This document shows, one piece after another, positions 10,340-21,720 of a stretch of 64,000 bases of DNA. The position numbers and the translations under genes were made by a program. Each line of letters begins with the position of its first letter. The first letter of the stretch is position 1. The stretch is taken from NCBI RefSeq assembly GCF_000518305.1, contig NZ_JADI01000007.1, positions 35,784-99,783 on the forward strand. The letters run 5' to 3'. Origin of the DNA: Mycoplasma imitans ATCC 51306 (GTDB lineage Bacteria; Bacillota_I; Bacilli_A; Mycoplasmatales; Mycoplasmoidaceae). The notes under the pieces are model-generated. The model was not told where the DNA came from, made no database searches, and saw nothing but the letters and a program-made list of their open reading frames with translations.

Positions 10340-12328
10340 ATGGATTTTGACAAGAAAATTTTAGAAAAACTAAGCATTAATACAACTTATCCTTTTTATA
10401 TTGACAACGTTAATGTCAAGTTTTTTAACAGTTTACAACAGCACCCAAATAAGTATTTTGTTAACAAAATCCTACCTAAAATTAAGACCAAACTTGATGA
10501 AGAAGAGTTGGAAAAACTTAAAGAATTAGATGATCTAACAAGAAAAGATCGCATTAAATTGATGCTTAACTTAGCACTTAAAAAAATCGTTTCAAAAACT
10601 GGATCATCTAATAATGACTTCTTTAAGGTTTTAGGTTATGATCAATTTCACGAACCACTATATATTGCTGAAAAAGAAGTTGTCGTAAACGAACTAATTC
10701 ATAATGAATATGAAGAACGTCGATATAAATATTTTATTGACGTAAATAAGGATAGCTATCTTTATCAATACGCTCACAGAATTGATCTATGGTTCTATCT
10801 TAATGAAGAAAACAAAATCTTATCTGGTTCATTTAGTTTTGAAGTATTAAATCTTCAAGACGATTCACTAAACGAAGAATTAGTTTATGAAAAAATTTAT
10901 TTAATTTCGCTAATTAAATATTTTATTTACAAACAAATTTCACCACTATCACTAAACAACATTATTGATATCATTGATAATGATGATTTTTTATCAAATT
11001 TTGATAAGAAATCTAACAAAGAACAACAAAATAACCTTAATAAAAATATTTATAAGAAATCATTAAGTTATGAAGTGTTAAAAAGTAACTGAGATAATTT
11101 AATTACTGATAAATTCTTATCACACAAAGATTACGATCAAGAAAAAAAGAATCGCATTAAAGATGATTTATTCTATGCGATCATGAATCTAACAATGATT
11201 AATCTTGCATTGTATCAAGAATTAAAGTCTTACTTTAACTCAGAAAATCCAGAATTAATCTTAAGCATCTTAAAAAACCCAACTCAGATTAAAAGCGACC
11301 CGGATCAAAGACCTTTTAATGATTTTATTGAGTTATCAAAACATTTAAAGAACAGTTACATAAAAAAGAATTCAACTAAAATTGATTGAAACAAAATTGA
11401 TGACATTGATGGATTAGTTAACGCGGCTAAAAAAGAGCAAGCTGCCCAGGACTATGAGGCATTTAATACATCAATTAACTTCTTAGAATTGCAAGTAAAA
11501 GATCAAGAAGTATTTGCTTCATCAAGTGATTTTTTATTAAAACATCAATCAATCTTTTTAATCTATTCATTAATTATTAATCCAAATAGATTTGGATTAA
11601 ACTCAAACACAACACAGATTGTTAAATATAGTGATTTGATTAAGAACTTAAAAAATATGTATATTACTGAAGGTTCAAAAAAAACAATCATCAAGGATAT
11701 TAATCAATCTGAAGTGGAGATTAATAAGAACTACATTAGTTTTATTAACTCTTCTAATGATTTTGTAATCATTAAAAAAGATAACCGACAGTTACTTAAT
11801 TTTTATGTATGAGCAATCATTTATTCAGAAAGTCGTAAGTGGATCCACCACGATATTGAATACGACTTTAATAATGACCGAATTGTTAAGACGTCTAATT
11901 TTTATCGTCAAAAGATTGAAGCTCTTGAAAACTTAAAGTTTGACTGATACGATGATTTTTATGGGATACCTGCAATTAAAATAATAGTTAAAAAGATCGA
12001 CCAGGTATCAAGCATTAAATCTTCAATTGATATTTTAGTGGGTACGATTAAACAAAAAGACGCACTGCTTAAAAAGGATTTTGAAAGAAAAACGATGGTA
12101 ATCGCTTATGTGGTTGCTCTATTCATTGGGTTTATTAACTTCTTTGGGATGATCTTTACGATTCTTGCAGTAACAAAACCAGAAGAAGGTTTAACAACAA
12201 CCAACATTATCGTAATTAGTATTGCTTCATTATTAATTAGCTCCTTGATTGGAATTATTAGTTTCTTCTTATTTAAAATGGCCAGAAACAATCGCTATTA
12301 CAACCCCAAAAAGAAGAATAAAAAATAA
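10340..12328 (+). CDS. Unknown 662-residue protein with C-terminal two-helix membrane anchor (paralogue B)
   Basis: One frame from ATG 10340 to TAA 12326 when the internal TGA codons are Trp. It aligns by eye with the preceding gene: RYKYFIDVNKDSYLYQYAHR matches RFVFEMYVEDYSYLKQYCDK, and LNEENKILSGSFSF matches FDESNRIISGNFVF. It also has the same ending, with two hydrophobic helices (VIAYVVALFIGFINFFGMIF and IVISIASLLISSLIGIISFF) and a Lys-rich tail. The two are therefore tandem duplicates that have diverged. The soluble portion is acidic and helix-rich, with no enzyme motif I can name. The unit ends at a terminator 13 bases after the stop. Function unknown; membrane-attached cytoplasmic or ectodomain orientation cannot be decided. 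Confidence 0.7.
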
Positions 12329-12340
12329 AAATGCAACTAA

Positions 12341-12373
12341 AAAAATGACTAGGTAATTTACCTAGTCATTTTT
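12341..12373. terminator. Bidirectional hairpin terminator
   Basis: A 14-bp inverted repeat (AAAAATGACTAGGT / ACCTAGTCATTTTT) with a 5-base loop lies between paralogue B and the converging nox gene. Confidence 0.88.
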
Positions 12374-12395
12374 AGTTTATTGATTGGTTAAGCAA

Positions 12396-13742
12396 TTATT
12401 TCTTTCTCATTGCCATTAAACCAGCAGTGTTGATTACGTTTCATGGTTCAACAAATTCTGGTTGGAAGAAGAAGTCTGCGTAAGCTAATTGATCAACAGT
12501 CATCTTGTTGTAAACTGCTAATGAGATTGCGTTAATGTTAGCTGTTAAATCATGCTTAGACATAATTTGACCACCCAATACAACTTTAGTCTTCTTATCA
12601 AAGATTAACTTGAACATTACCTTAGCTTTTAATTCTTCAGGAACAAAGCTCATCTTGTAGTAGTCATTAACTATAACACTGTCGATTTCAAGGTTTAATT
12701 TCTTAGCAAAAGCTTCATTAATACCAGTTGAAGCGAACTTGTATTCAAATACTGATAGAGCAGATGAACCTTGAATACCAGGGAATTTGTGTTTAGCTTC
12801 AACTAAGTTTTTAGCAGCATATCTTCCTTGTTTTCTAGCGTTTGTTGCTAATGCAATGCTGATATCAATGTTAGCAGGGTTAAACTTAATTAATGTAGCA
12901 TCACCAACTGCGAACACGTCTTTAGCACTTGCTCTTTGGTATTCATCAGTTTTAATGAATCCGTTTGGTAATAATTCAACAACACCTTTTAATCATTCAG
13001 TGTTTGGAACTACACCAGCAGCTACTACTACTAAATCAGCTGGAATTGATTTTTTAGAAGTAACTACAGCAGTTAACTTATCAGTTCCTTCAAACTTAGT
13101 AACACCATCACTTAATGAAAATTGAACACCATGTTTTTCCATTTCAGATTGTAATACTGAAGTGAATTCCTTATCTAAGTAAGTAGGTAAGATTGTTGGA
13201 GTAATATCAACAACTGTTACATTTTTCTTAGCTTTAGCAAAAGCTTGAGCAGCTTCAATACCAATGTAACCACTACCTACAACTACAACATTTTTAACCT
13301 TAGGATCTTCAATCTTACCACGAATCTTCTTAGCTCATGCACGTCCTCTCATATAGTAAACGTTTTCAAGGTCTTGTCCTGGAACGTTTAATTTTCGTGG
13401 AACAGATCCTGGGCTAATGATTAACTTATCATAAGATTCAACTCTTGATTTATTAGATACTAAATCTAATACTTCAATTGTGTGTTCATCAGGATTAATT
13501 TTTGTAATTTGTGTTTGTTTGAATACTTTTACACCTTTAGCAGACATTGATTGTTCGTTTGAGTAACGAATTGTATCAACATCTTTAACGATTCCTTCTA
13601 GGTATAATTGCATACCACATGATAAGAATGAGATGAAATCTCCTTTTTCATACCAGTGAACTTGAGCATCTGGGTAAAGTTCTAAAACTTCATTACAAGC
13701 TTCAAACCCACCATGAGATGATCCTAAAACGATAACTTTCAT
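12396..13742 (-). CDS. nox: NADH oxidase (water-forming type, FAD)
   Basis: 448 residues. It is a flavoprotein of the Nox/NPX/CoADR group: FAD motif [13 protein letters not shown] with His10, redox-active Cys42 in [15 protein letters not shown] motif [22 protein letters not shown] as the second FAD motif, and a C-terminal dimerisation domain. It oxidises NADH with O2 and is expected to reduce O2 to water, regenerating NAD+ for glycolysis and protecting against oxygen. The start has a clear AAGGAG Shine-Dalgarno 9 bases upstream, and a TATAAT at 13786-13791 gives the gene its own promoter. It is monocistronic with a terminator at its end. The H2O2- versus H2O-forming outcome is inferred from the single Cys. 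Confidence 0.93.
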
Positions 13743-13785
13743 TTATCTTGGCTCCTTAATATATATATTATTTACATTAATTTAT

Positions 13786-13791
13786 ATTATA
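13786..13791 (-). promoter_or_regulatory. Probable -10 box of nox
   Basis: TATAAT on the minus strand, 43 bases upstream of the nox ATG, followed by a good AAGGAG ribosome-binding site just before the gene. This separates nox from the NifU-like gene upstream. Confidence 0.55.
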
Positions 13792-13840
13792 AATTAACAC
13801 GAAGAAAAATAATTCTAAATAGCAACTATCTAATCATTTT

Positions 13841-14140
13841 TTAATCTCCAAATAACGGTGATTTGGTAATTCCCAAACTGTTAGAATTTTCTTCTTTATT
13901 TTGAATTAAAACAACTGATTTCACTTCAGGAATCTCTGACTTTAAAATGTTTTCAACCCCATCTTTATAAGTCATATCCACAAGGCTACAACCATCACAG
14001 TTACCTAACAATCTTATGGTAACGATTCCTTTTTCATAACCTTCAAAAGAAAGATCACCGCCATCTCTTCGAATTAACAATCTTAGATCGTCCAGTAGAT
14101 CTAAGATTTCAGCTATTACTGTTTGTCTTCTTCTAGCCAC
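13841..14140 (-). CDS. NifU C-terminal domain-like Fe-S scaffold protein
   Basis: 99 residues starting at GTG 14140. A single NifU-like domain: LDDLRLLIRRDGGDLSFEGYEKG, then VTIRLLGNCDGCSLVDMT, whose C-x-x-C motif (CDGC) would bind a labile Fe-S cluster, then EIPEVKSVV. Stand-alone proteins of this type (NfuA/YutI-like) carry Fe-S clusters to target apoproteins. The GTG start sits in the short gap after the plsY stop at 14143, so it is the last gene of the long housekeeping run. The extra C-terminal tail after VVLIQ is poorly conserved and probably disordered. Confidence 0.88.
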   Translation of the reverse strand: MARRRQTVIAEILDLLDDLRLLIRRDGGDLSFEGYEKGIVTIRLLGNCDGCSLVDMTYKDGVENILKSEIPEVKSVVLIQNKEENSNSLGITKSPLFGD

Positions 14141-14142
14141 AA

Positions 14143-14871
14143 TTAAATCTTTTTAGTAATCTTATTTTCTTGTTTGTTAATTAATCTGATGATGTTTGTG
14201 CGGTGTTTTCAGATAATCAAACTACTTAATAAAGTGTTGGAAATAGCAAAAAACACAATTATGTATCAATCATTTTGATAAGTTAAATATGTAATCTTAT
14301 CTAAACTAAATCATCACAGATAATCCAATCAAGGGATATATGGCAAGAATAAAAAGATAACAAAACAAACTATTGATGCTAATGATACATATTTAGTAAT
14401 CAAGGTAATTGTTCACCAAGTAATCCCAATGATTAAAAATCATCAAGGTGATACCACAAAAACAAATCCGGCTGTAGTAGCAACAGCTTTACCACCTTTG
14501 AATTTAAAATACACCGGATACATATGCCCAAAGATTGCTGCTAGCGGCGCTAAATATGTTAAATAATAAACCCTATTAACAACTGAAGGATTAATTCTAA
14601 GAAATTCAGCACGTAATCAATATTGGAAGATTAAAAAAACAATCGCATAAGGAATTACTGATTTAATAATTTCAAAAAACCCGATTATGATTGCAACCTT
14701 TTTAGGAAACACTCTAAATGAATTAGTCGTACCAGGGTTTTTTGAACCTAGTTCGCGAATGTTTCTTTTAAAAATCATACTAGCAACATCTGCAAACATA
14801 ATCGAACCAAATAAGTAACCAATTATTAAGCTAAAAATTACTAAAAAACTGATATATCCCGCTTGATTCAT
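14143..14871 (-). CDS. plsY: Acyl-phosphate:glycerol-3-phosphate acyltransferase PlsY
   Basis: 242 residues; the TGA codons are Trp. It is polytopic, with the three cytoplasmic PlsY motifs visible: [12 protein letters not shown] (about 42-53), [18 protein letters not shown] in the middle, and the HRTNI motif near the C-terminus. It acylates sn-glycerol-3-phosphate using acyl-phosphate to give lysophosphatidate, the first step of membrane phospholipid synthesis; PlsC in this window performs the second acylation. The stop of the nif3-like gene is 5 bases before its start. The length is somewhat over the typical 200 residues because of long loops. Confidence 0.92.
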
Positions 14872-14875
14872 AATG

Positions 14876-15652
14876 TTACCTCTTAATGATCTTGAATTTA
14901 GTGTGCCCTAAAATCAACTTATTTTTATTTAATTCATGATTAAATTTTTCAACTAACAACTCATTAATATGATCAATAAAGATTGATTCAACATGGTGAC
15001 CTATATCAATTACATTGATATCATGATTAATTGCATTGATTCATGAAGATCATTTTAAATCACCAGTAATTAGTAAATCATACTGCTTAAATAGTTGCGT
15101 GTCTATATCATTAGAACTATAACCGCTACCAAGACAGATCAAACCTTTTTTAAGTTTTTTATTAAATTTAGATGTTGATAAGTATTGAACTTGATCAATA
15201 TACTTGATTTTTTTTAAACTAGAAATTAATTCATCTAATGAACAATTAAGTTCGAACTGATAATAATTGTTAATTGGTGTCGGATCGAATTTGCTGATAT
15301 TAAGTAGTTTAAAAAAGTATGAATGCGCACCGCGTTCATTAAAATCATATGCAGTGTGTAATGCTAGAAAACTACGATTATTTTGATAAAAATCCTTATA
15401 AGCATTCGCTATAAATGAATCGTTTTTTAAATCATTATGATCAATAAACATCGGATGATGCGAAATAATTAGATTAGCATTGTGTTTTTTTGCTAATTCA
15501 AAGTTAAAGCGATCATAATCAGCGCATATTAAAAGCTTAATTAATTCATTATTTAAATTTTTATGATTAATTAACTTTGCATTATCAAAAGCTAACTGAT
15601 TTTTTAACGGAAATTGCTTTAAGATTCAGTCGGTAAGTCTTCTAATTTTCAT
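14876..15652 (-). CDS. Nif3-like (GTP cyclohydrolase I type 2-like) metal-binding protein
   Basis: 258 residues. The start ATG 15652 gives [15 protein letters not shown], and the conserved ISHHPMF metal motif follows near 65-75. In the C-terminal half LICLGSGYSSN and LLITGDLKW lead to a second metal-ligand region, VIDVGHHVESIF near 15005. Nif3/YqfO family members form toroidal hexamers with a di-metal centre. Their real reaction is not settled, although some are reported to act on GTP or as nucleotidases. The first 34 bases overlap the end of trmK in another frame. A TrmK-Nif3 pairing is common in Firmicutes and supports the assignment. Confidence 0.88.
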
Positions 15653-16299
15653 GAGTTGTTAAGAAAATTTTCGTATTCAGTCATTGCAATAACTTGTAAT
15701 TTCTTTCTTGCATCAACTGGAATATGATCAATCAGTTCTTTTTGTTGCTTGATATATCCGATTAATTCTGGACTGTTTTGATTTTTTAGGATTGGTCCTA
15801 TTACATAATCAGTATCAGTTAACTCTTGAGTATCTTTAACTTTAACCGCTTTAATAATTAAGTAGTAATGATTTCTTTCAAAAACAATTAACTCATCAAC
15901 AATCTGATAATTATTTTTTGTTAGATAGTAACGCATCTTAATGTGATTTTTTTCTGGTTGTAAAATTAATGTTTTTAATTCAACAACAGAATTGTTAATA
16001 ATCTCATTAATCTTTGTTACTCCAAGACCAGCAATTACACAATAATCAATTGGATTTTGAATACTTAAATTACTTAAACCATCATTAAGAATATTGATAA
16101 TTCTTTCTTTACCAGCAATCTTTCGAGAATTAGCAATCGCTTGTTTTAATGGACATAAGTTGACATCAACATTAAGCACATATTGTGCTTTATTACTTTT
16201 AATTAATTCAATACCAAGATAACCATGGTCACAACCGACATCAGCCACTAAGAAGGCATCATCAATAAGTTGAGATATCGCTTTAATTTTCTGAGTCAT
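15619..16299 (-). CDS. trmK: tRNA (adenine-22-N1)-methyltransferase
   Basis: 226 residues; TGA at 15649-15651 is Trp, so the protein runs 10 residues past it. SAM-binding motif I is [16 protein letters not shown] (about 17-32), motif II is VLNVDVN and motif IV is [16 protein letters not shown] is the TrmK-specific strand after the catalytic site. The enzyme methylates N1 of A22 in the D-loop of tRNA. It overlaps the rpoD stop by 17 bases and the nif3-like start by 34, so translation of the three is probably coupled. The rpoD-trmK-nif3 order is conserved in many Firmicutes. Confidence 0.92.
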
Positions 16300-18253
16300 G
16301 TTTTAAGAAAGAACGTAATCTTGTATTTTTTGAAGGGTGTTTTAATTTTCTTAAAGCCTTAGATTCGATCTGACGAATTCTTTCTCTTGTTACATTAAAC
16401 TTTTGACCAACTTCTTCTAAAGTCATCTGTTGGTGTCAAGGGTGCAATCCATATCGCATACGAATGATTTGTTCTTCTTTTTTTGTTAATGTATTAACGA
16501 ATAATTCGTTAATGTGTTCAGTAACAATTAGTTTTTCAGTATATTCGTCTGGTTTTAAGATATCACGATCCTTAACAAAATCAACAAATTGCGATTCTTC
16601 ATCGTGACCGATTGGTTTATCTAATGAAACCGGTTCTTGGTTTAGTTTTTTAATATCTGCAATCTTTTTAGGAGTAAATCCATTAACTTGACCACCCATA
16701 GCTTCAGTTAATTCTTCTAATGTTGGATCACGTCCTAATTGTTGAGTTAGCAATCTTTCAGTTTTGATCAACTTGTTGATTGTTTCAACCATATGAACAG
16801 GAATTCTTACCGTTCTTGCTTGGTCAGCAATCGCTCTAGTAATGGCTTGTCTAATCCATCAAGTTGCATAAGTTGAAAACTTATTACCTAGTTTGTAATT
16901 AAACTTAGAAATCGCTTTCATCAATCCGATTGATCCCTCTTGAATTAAATCAACGAAATCTAAACCTCTGTTTAAATATTTCTTAGCAATAGAAGTAACT
17001 AATCTTAGGTTTGATGTAACTAATTGGTTAACTGCATACTCTCTAGTATCTTCATCAGTACTACCAAGTAATTTAGCAATTTGAATTTCTTCACCAAAGT
17101 TAAGAATTTTAGATGATCCAAGCGTTCCTAAAAATGCTTTAACGTTATCTTCAACCTTATCTTTAGTTGAAGCACCCTTACTAATTAAATCATCCAAGTT
17201 TTTGTCGATTTCGCTTAAATCTTGGTTTTTTCTAAATAACGAAATCTTTTCTTCAACATTATCATCTAATTGAATCTTATTATCTTTAAGTTCTTCTAGA
17301 ATTTCTAAATCTTCAGCTTCAGTGAATTCGTAGTTCTTAAATACTTCGATAATTTCTTCAGTTGATAATGATTTGGTAGCTTTGGCTTTTGCTAAAAGGG
17401 TTTTGGTAACCCGAATCGTTTCTTGATCATTGTTCTTGGTTTTTGATGAAGCTTCTAGCACTTCATGATAAACAAGATCATTTTTTTCATTACTTGGGGC
17501 GTGTTTTGGTTTTCGACCTCTTTGACGCTTTTGAGTAGTGATTGGCTGATCGATATCAATCTTGCTGTCACTGAAAAAATCACATAAATTAAATTCTTTA
17601 TTTTCTAATTCATCTTGTTCGCTAAAATCTGTTTCTTTAAAAGATGATCGATAGTTTTCTTCTTTAAAATCATCAAAATCAATATCATCATCTTTAATAT
17701 CTAAATCATCAAAATCTAGTGAATCAAATTGATCATTATCTTCATCTTTTTTTACTTTTTTCTTAACAGTTTTTTTAGCTGATTTTAATGAAAGTTTAGT
17801 TTGTTTTTCTTCAGTTTTTTTAGTTTTAGTTTTGTTTGATTCTTCTTTATTATCAACTTTTGCTTTTTTAGCTACAGGCTTAGTTTTGCTTTGTTGAACT
17901 TCTACTTCTTTTGTTGCAGTATTAGTTTTTTTAGATGCAGTTTTTGTTTTCTTTTCTTCAACTGCAGATTGTTTTAATTGTGTTTTGGTTTTAGCTTTTT
18001 TAACTTTAGCTTCCACATTTTTTGTGCTAGCTATTTTTTCTTCTTTGCTAACTTGTTCGCTAGTTTTTTTAGCAGTACCAGCATCTAATTTAGCTGGTTT
18101 TGAATCTTCTTTTTTAGTAGTTGTTTTCTTAACTGAACTAGTTTTTTCTTGTTTCTTTGCTAGTTCAAGTTTTTCTTTTAAAGAAATTTGTTTGTTGTTT
18201 TTAGATTTTAAAACAGATTTATTCTTTGCTGTTGAGTTTGTATTTTTTGCCAT
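16283..18253 (-). CDS. rpoD: Primary RNA polymerase sigma factor
   Basis: 656 residues. The C-terminal half has the sigma-70 regions: 1.2 ([20 protein letters not shown]), 2 ([54 protein letters not shown]), region 3 and 4.2 ([19 protein letters not shown]). The stop lies beyond two TGA-Trp codons and overlaps trmK. The N-terminal 230 residues are unusual: Lys/Thr/Ser-rich low-complexity sequence resembling a histone-like tail, then an acidic Asp-rich stretch. This is probably disordered and makes the protein far longer than Bacillus SigA (371 residues). As probably the main sigma factor, it should recognise the TATAAT boxes seen in this window. Confidence 0.95.
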
Positions 18254-18328
18254 TCTTGTAAATGTAAGTATTAAAAAGCAATAATTGATCTATATTTTAC
18301 AATATTACAAAAATATTAATACGTTATT

Positions 18329-20323
18329 TTATTTTAATAACTCTTCTAAAACGTTTAGATTTTTAATCTCAGCTAATTTAAAGATATCACCTCTAGCTAA
18401 CCAATCGATCAATTGTTGCTTACTTTTAAGCTCATATAACTCTTTAAAACCATCGATCCCGCCTTCACATGATTTTAAATAAGTATTCAACTCTTCTTCA
18501 TTAATGAATTGATCGTGAATTAATGAAGCATACTTTAAGTATTTAATATCAGATAATAACTTGTTTTTTAGGTTTAGAAACGAATCAATATCCAAAGATC
18601 GATCAATATGTTTTTGCATAACAAAAACAATATCATCGAACAGTCTTGTTTTATCCTTGTTAAGAATTCGATCATTTAAAGTGTTGTTCTTAGCATGTAA
18701 TAAGTAAAGGTTGTTAATCTTACGATAGATTAATTCATTAAAACCTTCCAAAAATTTCTTACTGAAGTTGTAACAGAATAGAATTGCTTCTAATTGTTCA
18801 TTAGTGCTTAATGTTTTAATCACTTTGTTACTTAATGTTATCTGTAACATCGTGTTAAATAGATATCTGGTAGGTTTGTAATAATTAACTTTAGTTAAAA
18901 TTCGGTATCTTACGTTAGATAATTCTTTGTAAGTTACATACTTAAAACTAATCAGATAGTAATGACAAATCTTAATTACAGCTTGAACAAAATTTCTTAG
19001 TTGGTGATTGATTCTTTTATCCAGATTGTAATCATTAATTACAGAAGTAATATCAACTTGATCTTCAAGCTCTGGATTAATTTCAGTTAATTCTTGATAT
19101 AGTTGAGTTGATAAAGAATTATCATTATCATACTCAACATTTTCTTGTTCTTTTTGAGTAGATAAATGCTTGTTTATTAACTCTTTAAGCAAATTATCGC
19201 CGTCTGGTGAATGATAAACTTCATCCAGATCTTTTTGGCTAACATTTGCATAATCTACTTGATAAACGTTATGTATTCTTTTTCTTGCTAATAACTTAAT
19301 GCATGTTAATGTTGCTTTTCTACCAGCATCATCATTATCAAGTGCTAAAACGATCTTTTTGATTTCTTTATTTTTGGCCTTAATTAGATCAATCTGCTGA
19401 TCTGTTAAAGCTGTTCCCATAATTGCTACAGCATTTTTAATCCCAATTTGGTACAAAGCAATCACATCCATATAACCTTCGCAGATATATAAAGTTGAAT
19501 GATCTGTGCTTAGATCTAATGAAAAGTAATTATATAGATTATGTCCTTTGATGAAATAATCAGTTTCAGGCGTGTTTAAATATTTAATTTCATTATTTTC
19601 ATCGATCGTGCGTCCAGAAAAACCAACAACATTACCATCAGCATTTTTGATCGGAAACATTACCCGATTAATAAAATAACAAACATTCTTTTCTGAAATG
19701 TATTTGATGTATCGTAGATTGCTTAAGATGATTTCATCATCAACTGTTTTATTTAAGTGTTTTTGATAAAACACTTTTAAATCAGCAATCAGTTTATTAA
19801 GCGAATAAGATTTGGGGTGAAAGCCAATTTCGAAATTGTTTAATAATTGTTCGTTAATCAATCCTCTTTTATTTAAAAACTCACTTAACTTTTGATTTTT
19901 AGTAAATTCTAACCGCAAGTTGCTGTGTGCTCTCCATGCTAAGAATTGATTTAATTTGTAAAATTCTTGATCTAACTCGTTAACCGTATTGGAATTATTA
20001 TGCTTATTAAAATCTAATGAATATCCAATTGCTGCTAAATCAATACCTTCAAGCTCTACAATCTTTTTAAGTGTTTGCACAAAATTTAAATTTTCTTTTT
20101 TCTGAACAAATTCAATAACTCCACCACTTTCATTACAACTAAAACATTTTCAAACTTGTTTAGCATCATTAACACTAAACGAAGGGGTGTTGTCGTCATG
20201 AAAAGGACATAGTGATTTGTAATTTGATCCCTTGGTTACAAGGTCAAGGTATTTCGAAATTACTGAAGATACACTAACGTTTTTTCGAATGTATTTGGCT
20301 AATTGATTTAAGTCATTACTCAT
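18329..20323 (-). CDS. dnaG: DNA primase
   Basis: 664 residues. The ATG at 20323 gives an N-terminal zinc-binding domain with C39-x2-H42 and C60-x2-C63 (LCPFH, CFSC). It is followed by the catalytic core: GFSGRTID, then TOPRIM motifs VALYQIGIKNAVAIMGTALT with upstream ICEGYMDV, and LALDNDDAGRKA. The C-terminal third is the helicase-interaction region and is divergent. The protein makes RNA primers at the replication fork with DnaB. It sits 5 bases after glyS and 75 bases before rpoD, so it is part of the dnaG-rpoD macromolecular synthesis operon found in many bacteria. Confidence 0.95.
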
Positions 20324-20328
20324 GCAAA

Positions 20329-21714
20329 CTAAAGATTATTTGAAATTCATTTTTTTAAATCAGCAATTGGCAACTTAATTTGTTCCATACTATCACGTTC
20401 TCTAATCGTGATGATACCTTTTTCTAGCGAATCAAAATCATAAGTTAAACAATACTTTGTACCGATTGCATCATATCTGCGGTAACGCTTACCGATTGAT
20501 CCTGCACTATCAAAATCAAATCTTAGGTTGTTGTCACTGATTTTTAATAGATCGAGATAAAGTTCGTAAGCTTGATCTTTTAACTTGTTAACAAGTGGTA
20601 AAACAGCTAATTGATATGGCGATAGTGAAACGGGCAATTTTAATACTTCTCTAGTTTCATTATTTTCTAGTTGTTCAACCTGATAATGCGCGCAAATAAT
20701 CGCATATAAAAGTCTTTCAATTCCTACTGATGGTTCAATAACATCAGGAATAATCTTCGTTTTTTCGATTTCATTGTTATACTCAAGGGGCTTTCCTGAT
20801 TGATTTGAATGCGCAGTTAAATCAAAGTTACCACGATGTGCTAATCCCCATAATTCAGATCATCCATGAGGAAAATTAAATTGAAAATCAATTGTTCGAG
20901 ATGAATAGTGAGCTAATTCATCTTTAGGGATATCATGTCTTCTAACTTTGTCTTTATTGATTTCTAATTTATTAATTAAAAAATCTTCAATTCGATCAAC
21001 AAAATCATTGAACTTATCTTTAACCAATTCAGGTTCTAAAAAATATTCAATTTCAAATTGTTCAAACTCTCTTGTTCTAAAAATGAAATTACCTGGAGTG
21101 ATCTCATTTCTAAATGCTTTACCAATCTGACCAACACCAAATGGCAATTTCATTCTTTGAGTTCTTAAGATATTCTTAAAGTTAATAAAGATTCCTTGAG
21201 CGGTTTCAGGTCTTAAATATATCATATTAAGCGAGTCTTCAACTACACCTTGAAACGTCTTAAACATTAGATTAAACTTTCTAATATTCGTTCAATTAAT
21301 TCCTTCACACTTTTCGCACTTAATCTTTTTATCGACTAAAATTTTTTCTAAATAAACTGGCTCAGTATTTTCAGTAATCTTTATAGATTCATCACCAAGA
21401 GCCTCAATTAACTTATCAGCACGATAACGTGATTTACAATCCTTACAATCAACTAAAGGATCTGAAAAATTATCTAAGTGTCCAGACGCTTTTCATACTA
21501 AAGGATTCAAAATAATTGAACTGTCCAATAATTTCATGTCTGGTTGACAAAACACGAAATGTTTTAGTAGCAGTTGCTTAATATTATTTTTTAATAATGC
21601 GCCTAGTGGCCCGTAGTCTCATGAGTTGGCTAAGCCATTATAAATCTCGGATGATTGATAAACAAAGCCGTAGTTCTTTAAGAAATTAACAATTTGATCT
21701 TGTTTTAAGTCCAT
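20329..21714 (-). CDS. glyS: Glycyl-tRNA synthetase (dimeric, class II)
   Basis: 461 residues, with internal TGA read as Trp. The class II pattern is visible: [23 protein letters not shown], motif 2 around [15 protein letters not shown] with [22 protein letters not shown] and [13 protein letters not shown] as motif 3. Zinc-type cysteines CKDCKSRY and CEKC lie in the insertion. The C-terminal anticodon-binding domain ([12 protein letters not shown]) follows. This is the homodimeric eukaryote/archaeal-like form used by mycoplasmas, not the alpha2beta2 form. It is the gene before dnaG, with recO 6 bases upstream. The neighbourhood recO-glyS-dnaG-rpoD is seen in several Firmicutes. Confidence 0.94.
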
Positions 21715-21720
21715 GATATT

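Noticed and set aside
17985..18284. Plus-strand ORF of about 99 codons opposite the rpoD start
   Set aside because: It is the antisense of the Lys-rich sigma tail, giving an artificial Phe/Val/Leu-rich peptide, with no start signals.
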